DNA of 64,000 bases from an uncultured Clostridia bacterium (lineage in GTDB: Bacteria > Bacillota > Clostridia > Christensenellales > Borkfalkiaceae): positions 1 through 64,000 of the forward strand of contig CAKVPH010000007.1 in assembly GCA_934796775.1 (NCBI GenBank), written 5' to 3'. Positions 1 through 9,129 of this stretch are shown here, one piece after another. Both the position numbers and the translations under genes were made by a program. Numbering within the stretch: the stretch's first letter is position 1; each line of letters starts with the position of its first letter. The notes beneath the pieces are model-generated. The model was not told the origin of the DNA. It worked only from the letters and a program-made list of their open reading frames with translations, and searched no databases.

Positions 1-1
1 T

Positions 2-601
2 AAAAACAGCGTAATACCTACTGACGGAAGTGTAACATCGATTGGTGCATGGGCATTTGCCGGTTGTAGCAGTCTTATATCGATTACGATACCTGATAGT
101 GTAACTTTGATTGATGAATGGGCATTTTATGGTTGTACTAGTCTTACGTCAATTACAATACCTGATGGTGTAACTTCGATTGAGCTTGGAATGTTTAGCG
201 GTTGTACTAGTCTTGCGTCAATTACAATACCTGGTAGTGTAACTTCGATTGGTAATATGGCATTTGAAGATTGCAGTAGTCTTACATCAATTACTATACC
301 TAATAGTGTAACATCAATTGGTAATTATGCGTTTAGTGATTGTAGTAGTCTTACGTCAATTACAATACCTAGTAGTGTGACTTTGATTGATTATCATGTG
401 TTTTGTAATTGTACTAGTCTTGTCTCCATTGTAATCCCCGATAGTGTAACTTCGATTAGTGATATAGCGTTTGAGAATTGTTCAAAGCTTAAAATTGTAT
501 ATTATACAGGTAGTGAAGAACAATGGATAAAAATTGATGAAATTTATAGTACAAAATCAGAACTCGTAAATGCAATAATAATTTATAATTATAAAATTTA
601 A
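2..601 (+). CDS. BspA-like leucine-rich repeat protein, C-terminal part
   Basis: The reading frame is open from the left edge, so only the C-terminal ~199 residues are present. It consists of about seven ~23-residue LRR_5 (BspA/Treponema type) units with the pattern G-C-S/T-S-L-x-S-I-T-I-P-x-S-V-T-S-I-x-x-x-A-F. It ends in a cap (YYTGSEEQW...) typical of the end of BspA repeat arrays. Such proteins are usually secreted or surface exposed and bind host or bacterial surface ligands; the signal peptide and any anchor lie outside the window. The DNA repeat is near-perfect, so copy number may vary by slippage. The family is clear and the ligand unknown. Confidence 0.85.
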   Translation, partial: KNSVIPTDGSVTSIGAWAFAGCSSLISITIPDSVTLIDEWAFYGCTSLTSITIPDGVTSIELGMFSGCTSLASITIPGSVTSIGNMAFEDCSSLTSITIPNSVTSIGNYAFSDCSSLTSITIPSSVTLIDYHVFCNCTSLVSIVIPDSVTSISDIAFENCSKLKIVYYTGSEEQWIKIDEIYSTKSELVNAIIIYNYKI

Positions 602-648
602 AAAACATTTATAGTTTGAGCGAATAAAAATAGCGGAGTTATTGAAAT

Positions 649-674
649 AAAAAAGCAACAGCTCTGCTTTTTTT
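649..674 (+). terminator. Intrinsic terminator after the LRR gene
   Basis: The arms AAAAAGCA and TGCTTTTT pair around a 7-nt loop and run into a T tract, about 50 nt after the LRR stop codon. The stem is AT-rich and of modest strength. Confidence 0.5.
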
Positions 675-1042
675 ATAATTGTTTTTAAATGTAGCTAAAA
701 ATATTGTGTTTGCAATCTTTAAAAATTGTAACACTGTTTTATGTAAAAAGGTAATAACGGCGACTAAGAGGACAGTGTAACATTGCTAAGGTCAAGCATT
801 ATGCTTGTCGCAGCTTTAATAATAAGAAATCCTCTTCAGTCAGCGGCTCGTTAAAAACTTCGCCGCCGACAGCTTCATGCATTCGGGGAAGCCTTATATA
901 TAAAAAACCCGTCTATAAGTCGATTATTAAGCTTTAACGAGTAGTAATTTTATATTCCCGTGAAAAGTTTATAAGTGGCAACCAAGGGTGCAGCGTCATG
1001 CTGCCGTCACGCCCGTTATGTCACCGATAGAGAATTTTTAAC
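675..1042. other. Gene-poor stretch between LRR gene and rpsB
   Basis: No convincing gene is seen. On the minus strand, positions 799-882 give a 27-residue fragment (MHEAVGGEVFNEPL...) with protein-like composition that stays open to 913, where a stop lies in the dispersed repeat. It could be the decayed end of a lost gene. The stretch also holds small palindromes near 795-806 and 990-1005. Confidence 0.4.
913..929 (-). repeat. Dispersed terminator-like repeat, copy A
   Basis: On the minus strand this matches the core CGATAATCGACTTATAG except at the first base. The flank AAAAAACCCG just upstream matches one arm of the terminator copy at 27128-27162, while the opposite arm is lost. It looks like an eroded copy. 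Confidence 0.6.
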
Positions 1043-1088
1043 AGTAGCTCTTAACCATTATAAATAGTAGCTCTTAACCATTATAAAT
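1043..1088. repeat. Perfect tandem duplication, 2 x 23 bp
   Basis: Positions 1043-1065 and 1066-1088 are identical (each starts AGTAGCTC and ends TATAAAT). The pair lies about 40 bp upstream of the rpsB promoter. It is probably a recent slippage duplication; each unit carries a TATAAAT that could act as a weak -10. Confidence 0.9.
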
Positions 1089-1126
1089 ATTTGATAAAAA
1101 ATGTTTTGCAAAATGCAAAAAAACAT

Positions 1127-1155
1127 TTGCAAAAGAGTTTTAATTATGTTAAAAT
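1127..1155 (+). promoter_or_regulatory. Promoter of rpsB-tsf
   Basis: TTGCAA (1127-1132), 17-nt spacer, TAAAAT (1150-1155). Transcription from about 1162 leaves a ~120-nt rpsB leader with GC-rich pairing segments (around 1185-1235), which would suit S2 autoregulation. I could not assign it to a known leader class. Confidence 0.65.
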
Positions 1156-1284
1156 AAATAATGTTGTAAATTCACACCCGCAATTCGGCGGTTTCGTTGC
1201 TCCAAATAAAATTCACGGGAGTTTGTGCCGCTTTGTCTTGAATTTTCAAGGTTTTTCGGGGAGGATTAAACGGAGGTAAATATT

Positions 1285-2100
1285 ATGGCAGTAACAAGCA
1301 TGAAACAGCTCTTGGAAGCCGGCGTTCATTTCGGACACCAGACCAGAAGATGGAACCCCAAAATGCGTAAGTACATTTACGGCGAAAGAAACGGTATTCA
1401 TATCATCGATCTTCAGATTACCGTTGGTCTTATCGAAGAAGCTTACAAATTCGTTGTAGACGCAGTAAAAGACGGCAAGACTGTTTTATTCGTAGGCACC
1501 AAAAAACAGGCTCAGGAGGCTATCCAGCAGGAAGCTGAAAGATGCGGAATGTACTATGTTAATTCAAGATGGCTCGGCGGTACGCTTACCAACTTTAAGA
1601 CCATTCGTTCGAGAGTTGAAAGACTTAACAAGCTCGACCAGATGGAAAAAATGGGTGATTTTGATCTTCTTCCCAAAAAAGAAGTTATCGCGCTTAAAGC
1701 CGAAAGAGATAAACTTCAGGCTAACCTCGGCGGTATAAGAGAAATGAGATCTCTTCCCGGCGTAATGTTCGTTGTTGATCCTAACTGTGAAGATATCGCC
1801 GTTAAGGAAGCAAGAAAGCTCAACATTCCCGTAGTTGCTATTACCGATACAAACTGTGATCCCGATATGGTTGATTACGTTATTTCCGGTAACGATGACG
1901 CTATACGTGCGGTTAAGCTTCTCTCTTCTATTATAGCAGACGCTGTTATCGAAGCTAAGCAGGGCGAAGACGCTGTAAGACGCGAAGTAAACGACGTTAC
2001 CGATATGGCGCAAGTAGAAGTAAGCGCGGAAGACGTTGCACGCGAAGACGCAGCAGCTGAAGAATCCGTTGCGGCCGTTGAAGAAAAGAAAGCCAACTAA
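1285..2100 (+). CDS. rpsB: 30S ribosomal protein S2
   Basis: 271 residues. The N-terminus MAVTSMKQLLEAGVHFGHQ and the following RRWNPKMxxYI and NGIHIIDLQ segments are diagnostic of bacterial S2, and LPG.MFVVDP and IPVVAITDTNCDPD follow. S2 binds the 30S subunit near the head-body junction and is needed to recruit S1-type proteins. An acidic, Ala/Glu-rich tail (~residues 230-271) is present. GGAGG lies 9-10 nt before ATG. It is transcribed with tsf 43 nt downstream, the usual bacterial order. Length and motifs are normal. Confidence 0.98.
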   Translation: MAVTSMKQLLEAGVHFGHQTRRWNPKMRKYIYGERNGIHIIDLQITVGLIEEAYKFVVDAVKDGKTVLFVGTKKQAQEAIQQEAERCGMYYVNSRWLGGTLTNFKTIRSRVERLNKLDQMEKMGDFDLLPKKEVIALKAERDKLQANLGGIREMRSLPGVMFVVDPNCEDIAVKEARKLNIPVVAITDTNCDPDMVDYVISGNDDAIRAVKLLSSIIADAVIEAKQGEDAVRREVNDVTDMAQVEVSAEDVAREDAAAEESVAAVEEKKAN

Positions 2101-2143
2101 TTTTTTAAATCAAATATTTAAGTAAAGAATAAGGAGAATAAAT

Positions 2144-2803
2144 ATGAGTTTTACCGCAAAGGACGTAATGGATCTGCGCCAAAGAACCGGCGCCGGAATG
2201 ATGGATTGCAAAAACGCTCTTACCGAAACTAACGGAGATATGGACAAAGCTATCGATTATCTTCGTGAAAAAGGAATTGCGAAAGCCGCTAAAAAAGCAG
2301 GCAGAATCGCTGCCGAAGGTATTGTTGACAGCTACATCCACATGGGCGGCAAAGTCGGCGTTCTTCTCGAAGTAAACTGCGAAACCGATTTCGTTGCACG
2401 CGGCGATCAGTTCAAAACATTGGTTCACGATATAGCTATGCACATTGCTGCAAGCAAGCCCGAATACCTTGCTCCCGAAGACGTTCCCGCTTCCGTTCTG
2501 GAACATGAAAAAGATATTCTTCGCGCTCAGGCAAGAGAAGAAGGTAAACCCGAAGCTATTATCGAAAAGATGGTTGAAGGCAGAATTAAATCTTATTACG
2601 AAGATTACTGCTTACTCAATCAGAAATTCGTTAAAGATACTTCCAAGACCATTGAACAGTTAGTTATCGAAGCTACCGCTACTATCGGCGAAAAGATTTC
2701 GGTAAGAAGATTTGTTCGCTACGAAATGGGCGAAGGTCTTGAAAAGAAGCACGAAAACCTTGCAGACGAAGTTGCTGCTCAGGTTGCTTCCGCTAAAAAG
2801 TAA
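2144..2803 (+). CDS. tsf: Elongation factor Ts (short form)
   Basis: 219 residues. EF-Ts regenerates EF-Tu-GTP by expelling GDP. The N-terminal UBA-like domain has the signature LRQRTGAGMMDCKNAL, and the core has GKVGVLLEVNCETDFVAR with the TDFV contact motif. It is shorter than the ~283-residue E. coli protein and has a single compact core domain, as in many Clostridia. AAGGAG precedes ATG. Second gene of the rpsB operon, followed by a strong terminator. Confidence 0.97.
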   Translation: MSFTAKDVMDLRQRTGAGMMDCKNALTETNGDMDKAIDYLREKGIAKAAKKAGRIAAEGIVDSYIHMGGKVGVLLEVNCETDFVARGDQFKTLVHDIAMHIAASKPEYLAPEDVPASVLEHEKDILRAQAREEGKPEAIIEKMVEGRIKSYYEDYCLLNQKFVKDTSKTIEQLVIEATATIGEKISVRRFVRYEMGEGLEKKHENLADEVAAQVASAKK

Positions 2804-2818
2804 TTTATAAAAACAAAC

Positions 2819-2853
2819 AAAAACGCTGCGGCATATTTTGCTGCAGCGTTTTT
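2819..2853 (+). terminator. Terminator of rpsB-tsf
   Basis: Arms AAAAACGCTGC and GCAGCGTTTTT form an 11-bp stem with T and A tracts on both sides, so it may also stop reverse transcripts. Confidence 0.9.
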
Positions 2854-2995
2854 AAGTTGTGTTGTATAAATCCGGTTAGTTATAGGCTAAGCTTAGTTAA
2901 ATTAATTTTAAGTTGTGCTTTGTAAGTCGGGTTAGTTTTTTGCCTCTTATAGGTTGGCTTTGCTTTAAATTGTGTTTTGTAATACGATTTAATTT
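2851..2995. repeat. Three degenerate ~56-bp tandem units downstream of hinT
   Basis: Units beginning near 2851, 2907 and 2964 share TTTAAGTTGTG, then TTTGTAA, then a TCGGGTTAGTT-like end. They fill the gap between the tsf terminator and the hinT stop codon. Similarity between copies is roughly 60-75% by eye. Function unknown. Confidence 0.5.
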
Positions 2996-3336
2996 TAAGC
3001 CGGTTGCCAGCCCATTTTCTGACCGGACAGAATATGAATGTGTAGGTGATGTACGCTCTGTCCTGCGTCATCGCCCTGATTGATTACAAGCCTGTAACCG
3101 CCGTCAAGTTCAAGTTCTTTATTAAGAGTAGGGATTTTGGCAAAAATTCTTGCTAAAGCCGCATTGTCGTCCGCGTTCATTTCGGAAAGCAATGCAAAGT
3201 GTCTTTTAGGAATGGCAAGAAAGTGATTTTTTGCCTTAGGTTCAATATCGCGAATGATTATAAAATCGTCGTCTTCGTATACTTTATTCACATGAATTTC
3301 GCCGTTTGCAAATTTACAAAATAAACAGTCGTTCAT
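2995..3336 (-). CDS. HIT family nucleoside phosphoramidase-like protein
   Basis: 113 residues, the size of HinT/HIT proteins. The C-terminal motif GQSVHHLHIHILSG is the histidine triad (H-h-H-h-H) that attacks the alpha phosphate of nucleotidyl substrates such as AMP-lysine. The N-terminus MNDCLFCKFANGEI with the DDDFIIIRDI segment is typical. The start is preceded by a weak GAGGT site. It is last in the reverse operon prmA-mtaB-hinT, 57 nt after mtaB. Physiological substrate unknown. Confidence 0.93.
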   Translation of the reverse strand: MNDCLFCKFANGEIHVNKVYEDDDFIIIRDIEPKAKNHFLAIPKRHFALLSEMNADDNAALARIFAKIPTLNKELELDGGYRLVINQGDDAGQSVHHLHIHILSGQKMGWQPA

Positions 3337-3393
3337 TTTTTTTACCTCAGTTTTTTATTTTTAATTATACCCCGAACAAGCGGGAAAGTTTTT

Positions 3394-4632
3394 TTAATTA
3401 TTTACGTCTTTAGCGATTGCTCCGTCTGAAAAAGGTTCGGTTAACAAAACACGGAACTTTTCGTTTTTAAAATCGCCTTTATAATAAACTCTTATATAGT
3501 TTTCGGTGTAACCGGTCAAATAATCGCCTTCGTATTCCTCGGGTATAAATTCAAGCGTTTTTCCGATATTCTTATTGATAAATTTTTCTTTAAGCTGTTT
3601 TTTAACGAGCAAAAGTTCGTTTAAACGGCGTTTTTTTTCGTCTTGGGGTAAAGGTTTAAGTTTTGCGCCTACAGTGCCTTTTCTTACGCTGTACGGAAAA
3701 CAGTGAATGTCTGCAAATTCTACCTTTTTGCAAAACTCCACCGTATTTAAAAAATCTTCTTCCGTTTCGGTGGAGTAGCCTACTATAACGTCTGTGGTAA
3801 TTGCCGCAAGCGGATAAAATTTTCTTATAAGTTCAACTTTTTCAAAATACTCCTGCGTGGTGTAATGGCGATTCATGCTCTTAAGCACGGGATCGCTGCC
3901 CGATTGCAGCGAAAGGTGAAAATGCGGTGCAAAATCTTTTAATGTTTTTGTAGCGTTCAAAAATTTTTCGTCTATAACGTTTACCTCTACCGAGCCTAAT
4001 CTTATTCTTGAATTTACATTCGAAAGTGCGGCTATAAGTTCGCTAAGTCCATTTTCACCGTCTTTATACGCGGATAAATTTATGCCCGTTAAAACAACTT
4101 CGGCGGGTTTTAATGCGTTTATTTCCTGCAATACGTTTTCAATTTTTCTGGATCTTGATCTGCCGCGAAGATATGGAATAATGCAGTATGAACAAAAGTT
4201 GTCGCACCCGTCCTGAACTTTAACGTATTCACGAGTTTTTGAAGTTTTTGCGGGCAGATATTTCTCGTAATATTCGTCCGATTTTTCAATAAAAACGCCG
4301 TCCTGTTCGAGTAAATCTATGAGTTTATCTTTAGATTTAGATCCGATAACAACTTTTACGCCTTTATTTTTAAATGAGTCGGGGTTATTCTGCGACGCAC
4401 AGCCGCAAACGTAAATAGGAGCTTCGCGGTTGAACTTCCGCGCGCGTTCAATCGTCTGGCGGGACTTTTTTTCGGCTTCCGCAGTAACGGCGCAGGTGTT
4501 TATTATGTAAAGGTCTGCTTGCCCGAGTTTGTCGGAAACGGCAAAGCCTTTTTGCTTAAGTCCGGTCATAAGTGCGGCGCTTTCGCGACTGTTTACCTTG
4601 CAACCGAGAGTAAAAACTACAGCTTTTTTCAT
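3394..4632 (-). CDS. mtaB: tRNA t6A37 methylthiotransferase MtaB
   Basis: 412 residues. MtaB converts t6A to ms2t6A at tRNA position 37 using two iron-sulfur clusters and SAM. The N-terminal MTTase domain has TLGCKVNSRES, NTCAVTAEAEKKSRQ and VCGCASQ, supplying the three cluster cysteines. The radical SAM domain has CDNFCSYCIIPYLRGRSRS (CxxxCxxC), and a C-terminal TRAM-like region ends the protein. The motif combination separates it from MiaB and RimO. Its partner prmA lies upstream. Confidence 0.93.
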   Translation of the reverse strand: MKKAVVFTLGCKVNSRESAALMTGLKQKGFAVSDKLGQADLYIINTCAVTAEAEKKSRQTIERARKFNREAPIYVCGCASQNNPDSFKNKGVKVVIGSKSKDKLIDLLEQDGVFIEKSDEYYEKYLPAKTSKTREYVKVQDGCDNFCSYCIIPYLRGRSRSRKIENVLQEINALKPAEVVLTGINLSAYKDGENGLSELIAALSNVNSRIRLGSVEVNVIDEKFLNATKTLKDFAPHFHLSLQSGSDPVLKSMNRHYTTQEYFEKVELIRKFYPLAAITTDVIVGYSTETEEDFLNTVEFCKKVEFADIHCFPYSVRKGTVGAKLKPLPQDEKKRRLNELLLVKKQLKEKFINKNIGKTLEFIPEEYEGDYLTGYTENYIRVYYKGDFKNEKFRVLLTEPFSDGAIAKDVNN

Positions 4633-4656
4633 TATGTATTTTTTCCTTGAATGTTT

Positions 4657-4707
4657 CGATAATCAACTTATAGCGGCACTTTTTACTTATTTCGTGCCGA
4701 TATAAGC
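4657..4707 (-). terminator. Hairpin between prmA and mtaB, with dispersed repeat copy B
   Basis: CTTATAGCGGCAC (4668-4680) pairs with GTGCCGATATAAG (one mismatch) around a 14-nt spacer. The left part, 4657-4673, matches the dispersed repeat core with one change. It lies directly after the prmA stop codon and may be an intercistronic attenuator. Confidence 0.55.
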
Positions 4708-5655
4708 TTATTTTTTAAGCCTAAATACAAGGGCATACCATTCGCCTTTGTTTACGGTTTTTAAAAGTTGAAAATGTGCTTTTTCAAAAGTGCCTATTAC
4801 AAAGTCGAGCCGTGCTTTTATAATTCCGCTTAAAATAAGCGTTCCGCCGTTTTTAAGTTGGCAACCTATATCGTCGGTTAATCGCACTAAAATTTCAGCC
4901 ATAATGTTCGCTACGGCAATGTCTGCTATATCCGAAACGCCTGCGATTAAATCGGACTGTATAATTTTGCACTTATCCTTTACGCCGTTAATTTCGGCGT
5001 TATGAATGGCTGATTTTACGGCAACTGTATCAATATCGGTCATAACGGCTTTATTTGCGCCGAGTTTTATTGCTGAAATTCCCAAAATCCCGCTTCCCGT
5101 GCCGATATCAAGTACCGCGGAATTTTCGGTCAGGTATTCTTCTATAAGTTCGATGCACATCGAAGTTGTTTCGTGTTCGCCCGTTCCGAACGCCATATTC
5201 GAATCGATATAAACCACTTTTTCGCCCGCATTCGGCGTATAATTTATCCATTTCGGGCAAACAACTATTTTTCCGTAGCAAATAGGCTTAAAATGTTTTT
5301 TCCAAATCTCTATCCAGTCGTCGCCGTCGACCTGTCTTTTGGTAATTTCAAGTGTGCCTACATCTAAATTGCCGGCAGAATTTTCTTTTAAGCGTTCGAT
5401 ATCTGCATTTAAAAGTGAACTTACTTTATCCGTATCGGAAAGTTCTACGTAAGCTTTAACTAAGGTAGAAGCGGGTTTATCTTGTAATAATGCGTCGTCT
5501 AAGTAGTCAAAAGTGTCGCGGCGGTTTTCAATCAGTTCAACAACGTCTTTATAATCGCAAACCGCAACGCCGTAAGTGGTATATTGCCATAAGATGTCTG
5601 CAACAATTTCTTCCGCTAAAGAAGTTGTGCTTATTGTGAATTCGGTGAATTTCAT
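4708..5655 (-). CDS. prmA: Ribosomal protein L11 methyltransferase
   Basis: 315 residues. PrmA trimethylates L11. An N-terminal L11-recognition domain (~1-120) leads into the Rossmann methyltransferase domain. SAM motif I is VLDIGTGSGILGISAIKLGA, and the NIMAEIL segment corresponds to the NPPY-like motif of PrmA. The HETTSMC stretch before motif I is typical. AAGGA precedes ATG. First gene of the reverse operon, with promoter in the AT-rich gap upstream. Confidence 0.94.
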   Translation of the reverse strand: MKFTEFTISTTSLAEEIVADILWQYTTYGVAVCDYKDVVELIENRRDTFDYLDDALLQDKPASTLVKAYVELSDTDKVSSLLNADIERLKENSAGNLDVGTLEITKRQVDGDDWIEIWKKHFKPICYGKIVVCPKWINYTPNAGEKVVYIDSNMAFGTGEHETTSMCIELIEEYLTENSAVLDIGTGSGILGISAIKLGANKAVMTDIDTVAVKSAIHNAEINGVKDKCKIIQSDLIAGVSDIADIAVANIMAEILVRLTDDIGCQLKNGGTLILSGIIKARLDFVIGTFEKAHFQLLKTVNKGEWYALVFRLKK

Positions 5656-6185
5656 ATATTCCTTAATTATATATAATATAAAAAATTTTTTGACTCAAAT
5701 TTAAATAAAAATGTAATGGTATTTGTCGGGAATGCTTTTTAAATGCATAGTTTTATTACAGTATATCACAATAACGGGTGGGAATCAATTATTTTTTTGT
5801 TTGCGCTAAAAATTATTTGTATGATGCTATGAACTTGTTTGCATATAAAAAGCGTAAACATATTTCATATAAAAAATGCGGGTGTATGACTTTTTCATAA
5901 AAAAGCTAAAACGGTATGTTTACAAAAGTAATAATTTTGTAAATATACTTACAAAATTCCGCATAAAACCTGAAAAAATAGCTGGTTTAAAAAATGCGCT
6001 CAAAACAACGACTGTATTTCTATAAATACAATTTTAAAAAATGTATAAGTTTTACGTACAAAAAATTGCATAAAGTTACAAAAAATAAATTGTAATTAAA
6101 CAAGAATAAAAATAAATTATTGACCGTATAAATAAAAAAAATACCTAAAAATAACATAAAAAATTGAAAAACAAGCAAAAAATAT
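5656..6185. other. AT-rich divergent intergenic region
   Basis: About 530 bp of strongly AT-rich DNA without a gene. Near its left end, on the minus strand, TTGAGT and a 17-nt spaced TATATA are a plausible prmA promoter (about 5667-5696). I see nothing else specific. Confidence 0.5.
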
Positions 6186-6265
6186 TTGACTTGATAAAAA
6201 TTCTTTGATAGAATAGTGACAACTTAAATCGATGCAAAAGTATTCAAATAATGAATACAATATTC
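6186..6265 (+). promoter_or_regulatory. Promoter and inverted repeats of the opp operon
   Basis: TTGACT (6186-6191), 17-nt spacer, TAGAAT (6209-6214). About 25 bp after the start point, GTATTC (6240-6245) and GAATAC (6253-6258) form an inverted repeat, and GAATA (6253-6257) forms a second one with TATTC (6261-6265). Three half sites this close to the start suggest an operator for an unidentified repressor. The leader continues for ~195 nt to the first gene. Confidence 0.55.
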
Positions 6266-6415
6266 ATTTGTTTGTATAAAAACGCAGATAAAAGCTAACA
6301 AAAATGCAATGAATAAATTGCAAAACATAAAAATTTAAGTTAAAAAGTTACTTACGCATTGTTTAAAAACAACAAGCAAGCGTTAAAATAAGTAAAATTT
6401 TTGGAGGTAAATATT

Positions 6416-9022
6416 ATGAAACTATTCGCAAAGTATTTGTCGTATGCGTTAGTAGTAGTTATGTCGTTATCTGTTGTTATGATAGCTGCATGCAAAAAAC
6501 CTGTCGACAGTTCTTCCAGCTCCGGTGACGGTGGAGAATCGACTGCTACTTATACGCAAAACGATTACATCACAACGACGCCCGCAACATGGAACGAGCT
6601 TGATTCAACAGACGCAAACAATGATGCAATTATGGGCTATATCGTTTCGGCTTTCTTCTCTTATGACTATAAATTTGAAGGCGGTAAATTTAAAGCCGAC
6701 GGTTCCATTAACGTAGACGGAATAGTTCCGGGTTCTTTTACTACTAATTACGATGCTGCAACGGCATTGGCTGACGTAACTTCGTCTGTGGACGCAAAGT
6801 GGGGTTATACCGATGAACAAAAAGCAGCCGGTGGTTATGCTTGGAAGATTACTCTTCGTAAAGACCTTAAATGGGATGACGGCACACCTATCAAAGCTGA
6901 AGACTTTGTTTATTCTATGAAAGAGCAGCTTAACCCGTTGTTCCAGCTCGGCAGATCTGACTCATATTATAATAATGCTGTTAAAATTAAGAATGCTAAG
7001 CCTTATGTTTATCAAGGACAAAAAGGATGGTTTGCTGCAAACAGCGTTTATGATAAATATGCTGAAGGAATGGGCGATAAGTTAATCTTTTCGTTAGCTG
7101 GTAAAGATTCTGAGGGCGCAAAAACTCAATCCTATATTCGTAATTACTCTGATAGCAAGGGTTATGGGTCAAATTACGGCGGAACAAAAAGTACGGCTGA
7201 AACATATGCTGACTTCTTAGTTAATAAATGGTTAGGTCTTGAAACAATCACAGCTGAGCAACTTGTTTCTCTCGAAGGTAAAACCTGGACTGAAATTCAT
7301 GCAGATTCAACCATGAAAGGAATATTTGAAGCTCTGCTTCAAGCATGGCAGACAGATCCGGGCGAAGAACTTAACTTCTTTATAGTAGATTATGAATTTC
7401 CTGCAGTTGATTTTGCAAACGTAGGTATTTATAGCGAAGGCGATTATGATATTATTTTAGTTTTAGATAATCCTTTACAGTTTTTCAATGAAGATGGCTC
7501 GCTTTCTTACCTTGCTGCTTACAACTTCTCTTCATTACCGCTTGTTAAAAAGGATCTTTACGAGTCTTGCAAGCACGAACCGCAGACCGGCTCCACTCTT
7601 TGGACTACTGATTATTGCACCTCTCTTGAAACTTCAGCAAGTTGGGGTCCCTATAAATTGACTTATTTCCAGGAAGGTAAAGCATTTACTTTGGAAAGAA
7701 ACGAATATTGGTACGGTTACAATATGGAAACGAACAAAGGTCAATATATGACTGATAAGATTGAAACCGAAGTAATCCAAAAAGAAGAAGCCAGAGAATT
7801 AGCTTTCTGGGCAGGCGAAGTTGACTCGTTAGGTATTTCTGTAATTCTCGCTAAAGATTACAAGAATTCTCCCTATGCAATATATTCACCGAGAACTGCT
7901 ACTTTTGGTCTCAATTTATACAGCAATTTAAGCACTTTATTGGAAAAAGGAAGAAATAATACCGTTCTTGCCATTAAAGATTTCCGTGAAGCTTTGTCAC
8001 TCGGATTGGATCGTGATGCTTATAATAAAGACCTTACCACTGCAAACAAGACCTCTTTAGGTTTAATTTCTGAAGACTATTATCATAACGTTGCTAATGG
8101 TGAAGTATACCGCTATACCGATCAAGCTAAGGAAACGTTGTTGTTAGCTTACGGATTCACTAAGACCGAAGATGGTAAGTGGACCGATGGTTCGAAAGTT
8201 TATGCAGACGTTGCTTCGGCTACTAAGGCGATGACGGGTATGAACGTGTCTCTTGCAAAAGAAAAGCTTGAAGCTGCTTGGACAGAACTTACGTCAAAAC
8301 CTGATGTTTATCACTACGATTCAAGCAAAAAGATTCAGCTTTGCTTAGGTGCATCCTCACCTACAGATGCAGATGAGAGAATGTATAACTGGATAGCTAA
8401 CTGGATAGCCGATTTGACAAAGGGAACTTCTTTTGAAGGCAAGATTGAGCTCACCAAGAGTTTTAACTTAGGTGACAATTGGAGTAAAGAATTTAAGGCA
8501 GGTAACTATGATATCTGCACCGGCGGTATCGGAAATGCACCGTTTGATCCGTTCTATCTTATCGGTGGTTGGATTGGAATGATGTCTTCTGTAAACTTCC
8601 ACCCGTACTGGGCTGTTGATGCCGAAAAAATCGAATATACTCTTCCTGTGGTTGATGGTTTTGCTGAATCCGGTAAAACTTTGAAGCTTACAGTCAGAGA
8701 TTGGTATAACAGCTTGAACGGCAATACATCTGAGTCTCAGTGTTCTTATGACTGGTCAAGCGCGCCGGTAGACGTTCGTCTCGATATTTTGGCTATGTTG
8801 GAACGTTACGGTCTTAGCACTTATTATACAATTCCTACTTCGCGTGGTTTCTCTGCTTCACTCCACAGTGCTAAATGGAATTATATCAGCGAAGATTACA
8901 ACGTTATGATGCAATTTGGTGGAATACAGTATATCACTTATGAATATAGCGATCAAGAATGGGCTAAATTCGTTAAGGAACATAACGGAGACCTTAAAGA
9001 ATTCTATAAGAGCGGTAAATAA
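6416..9022 (+). CDS. Extracytoplasmic peptide-binding lipoprotein (OppA-like, oversized)
   Basis: 868 residues from the ATG 10 nt after GGAGG. A signal peptide with lipobox IAAC (Cys26) marks a lipid-anchored protein. The mature part has SBP_bac_5 features: WKITLRKDLKWDDGTPIKAEDFVYSM near the start, a middle FREALSLGLDR segment, and NW/DPF elements at the end. It should capture oligopeptides for the permease encoded next. Usual OppA proteins have ~540-600 residues; extra segments here (for example ~190-330) enlarge it, paralleling insertions in the other subunits. Specificity cannot be told. Confidence 0.9.
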   Translation: MKLFAKYLSYALVVVMSLSVVMIAACKKPVDSSSSSGDGGESTATYTQNDYITTTPATWNELDSTDANNDAIMGYIVSAFFSYDYKFEGGKFKADGSINVDGIVPGSFTTNYDAATALADVTSSVDAKWGYTDEQKAAGGYAWKITLRKDLKWDDGTPIKAEDFVYSMKEQLNPLFQLGRSDSYYNNAVKIKNAKPYVYQGQKGWFAANSVYDKYAEGMGDKLIFSLAGKDSEGAKTQSYIRNYSDSKGYGSNYGGTKSTAETYADFLVNKWLGLETITAEQLVSLEGKTWTEIHADSTMKGIFEALLQAWQTDPGEELNFFIVDYEFPAVDFANVGIYSEGDYDIILVLDNPLQFFNEDGSLSYLAAYNFSSLPLVKKDLYESCKHEPQTGSTLWTTDYCTSLETSASWGPYKLTYFQEGKAFTLERNEYWYGYNMETNKGQYMTDKIETEVIQKEEARELAFWAGEVDSLGISVILAKDYKNSPYAIYSPRTATFGLNLYSNLSTLLEKGRNNTVLAIKDFREALSLGLDRDAYNKDLTTANKTSLGLISEDYYHNVANGEVYRYTDQAKETLLLAYGFTKTEDGKWTDGSKVYADVASATKAMTGMNVSLAKEKLEAAWTELTSKPDVYHYDSSKKIQLCLGASSPTDADERMYNWIANWIADLTKGTSFEGKIELTKSFNLGDNWSKEFKAGNYDICTGGIGNAPFDPFYLIGGWIGMMSSVNFHPYWAVDAEKIEYTLPVVDGFAESGKTLKLTVRDWYNSLNGNTSESQCSYDWSSAPVDVRLDILAMLERYGLSTYYTIPTSRGFSASLHSAKWNYISEDYNVMMQFGGIQYITYEYSDQEWAKFVKEHNGDLKEFYKSGK

Positions 9023-9068
9023 TAAAGACAGACGATTATAAATCGCTTGTAAGGTTTAACGTAACATG

Positions 9069-9098
9069 GCATCGTGGGCTGTTTTTTGCCCGCGATGC
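9069..9098 (+). terminator. Intercistronic hairpin between binding protein and permease
   Basis: GCATCGTGGGC pairs with GCCCGCGATGC (one wobble) around the loop TGTTTTTT, with no T tract after it. Such hairpins commonly stabilise the upstream binding-protein mRNA or act as partial terminators, giving more binding protein than permease. Confidence 0.6.
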
Positions 9099-9129
9099 TT
9101 ATGTTTATTAAAAATAGGAGAAAAATACC

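Noticed and set aside
1..480. Regular DNA repeats of ~69 bp resembling an array
   Set aside because: They encode LRR units in one open frame; there are no spacers of CRISPR type and no cas genes in the window.
799..882. 27-residue frame on the minus strand
   Set aside because: No ribosome site, no recognised family, and interrupted upstream by the dispersed repeat; kept only as a possible gene relic.
1091..1279. 62-codon open frame in the rpsB leader
   Set aside because: It covers the promoter and structured leader, has no ribosome site and its translation resembles no protein.
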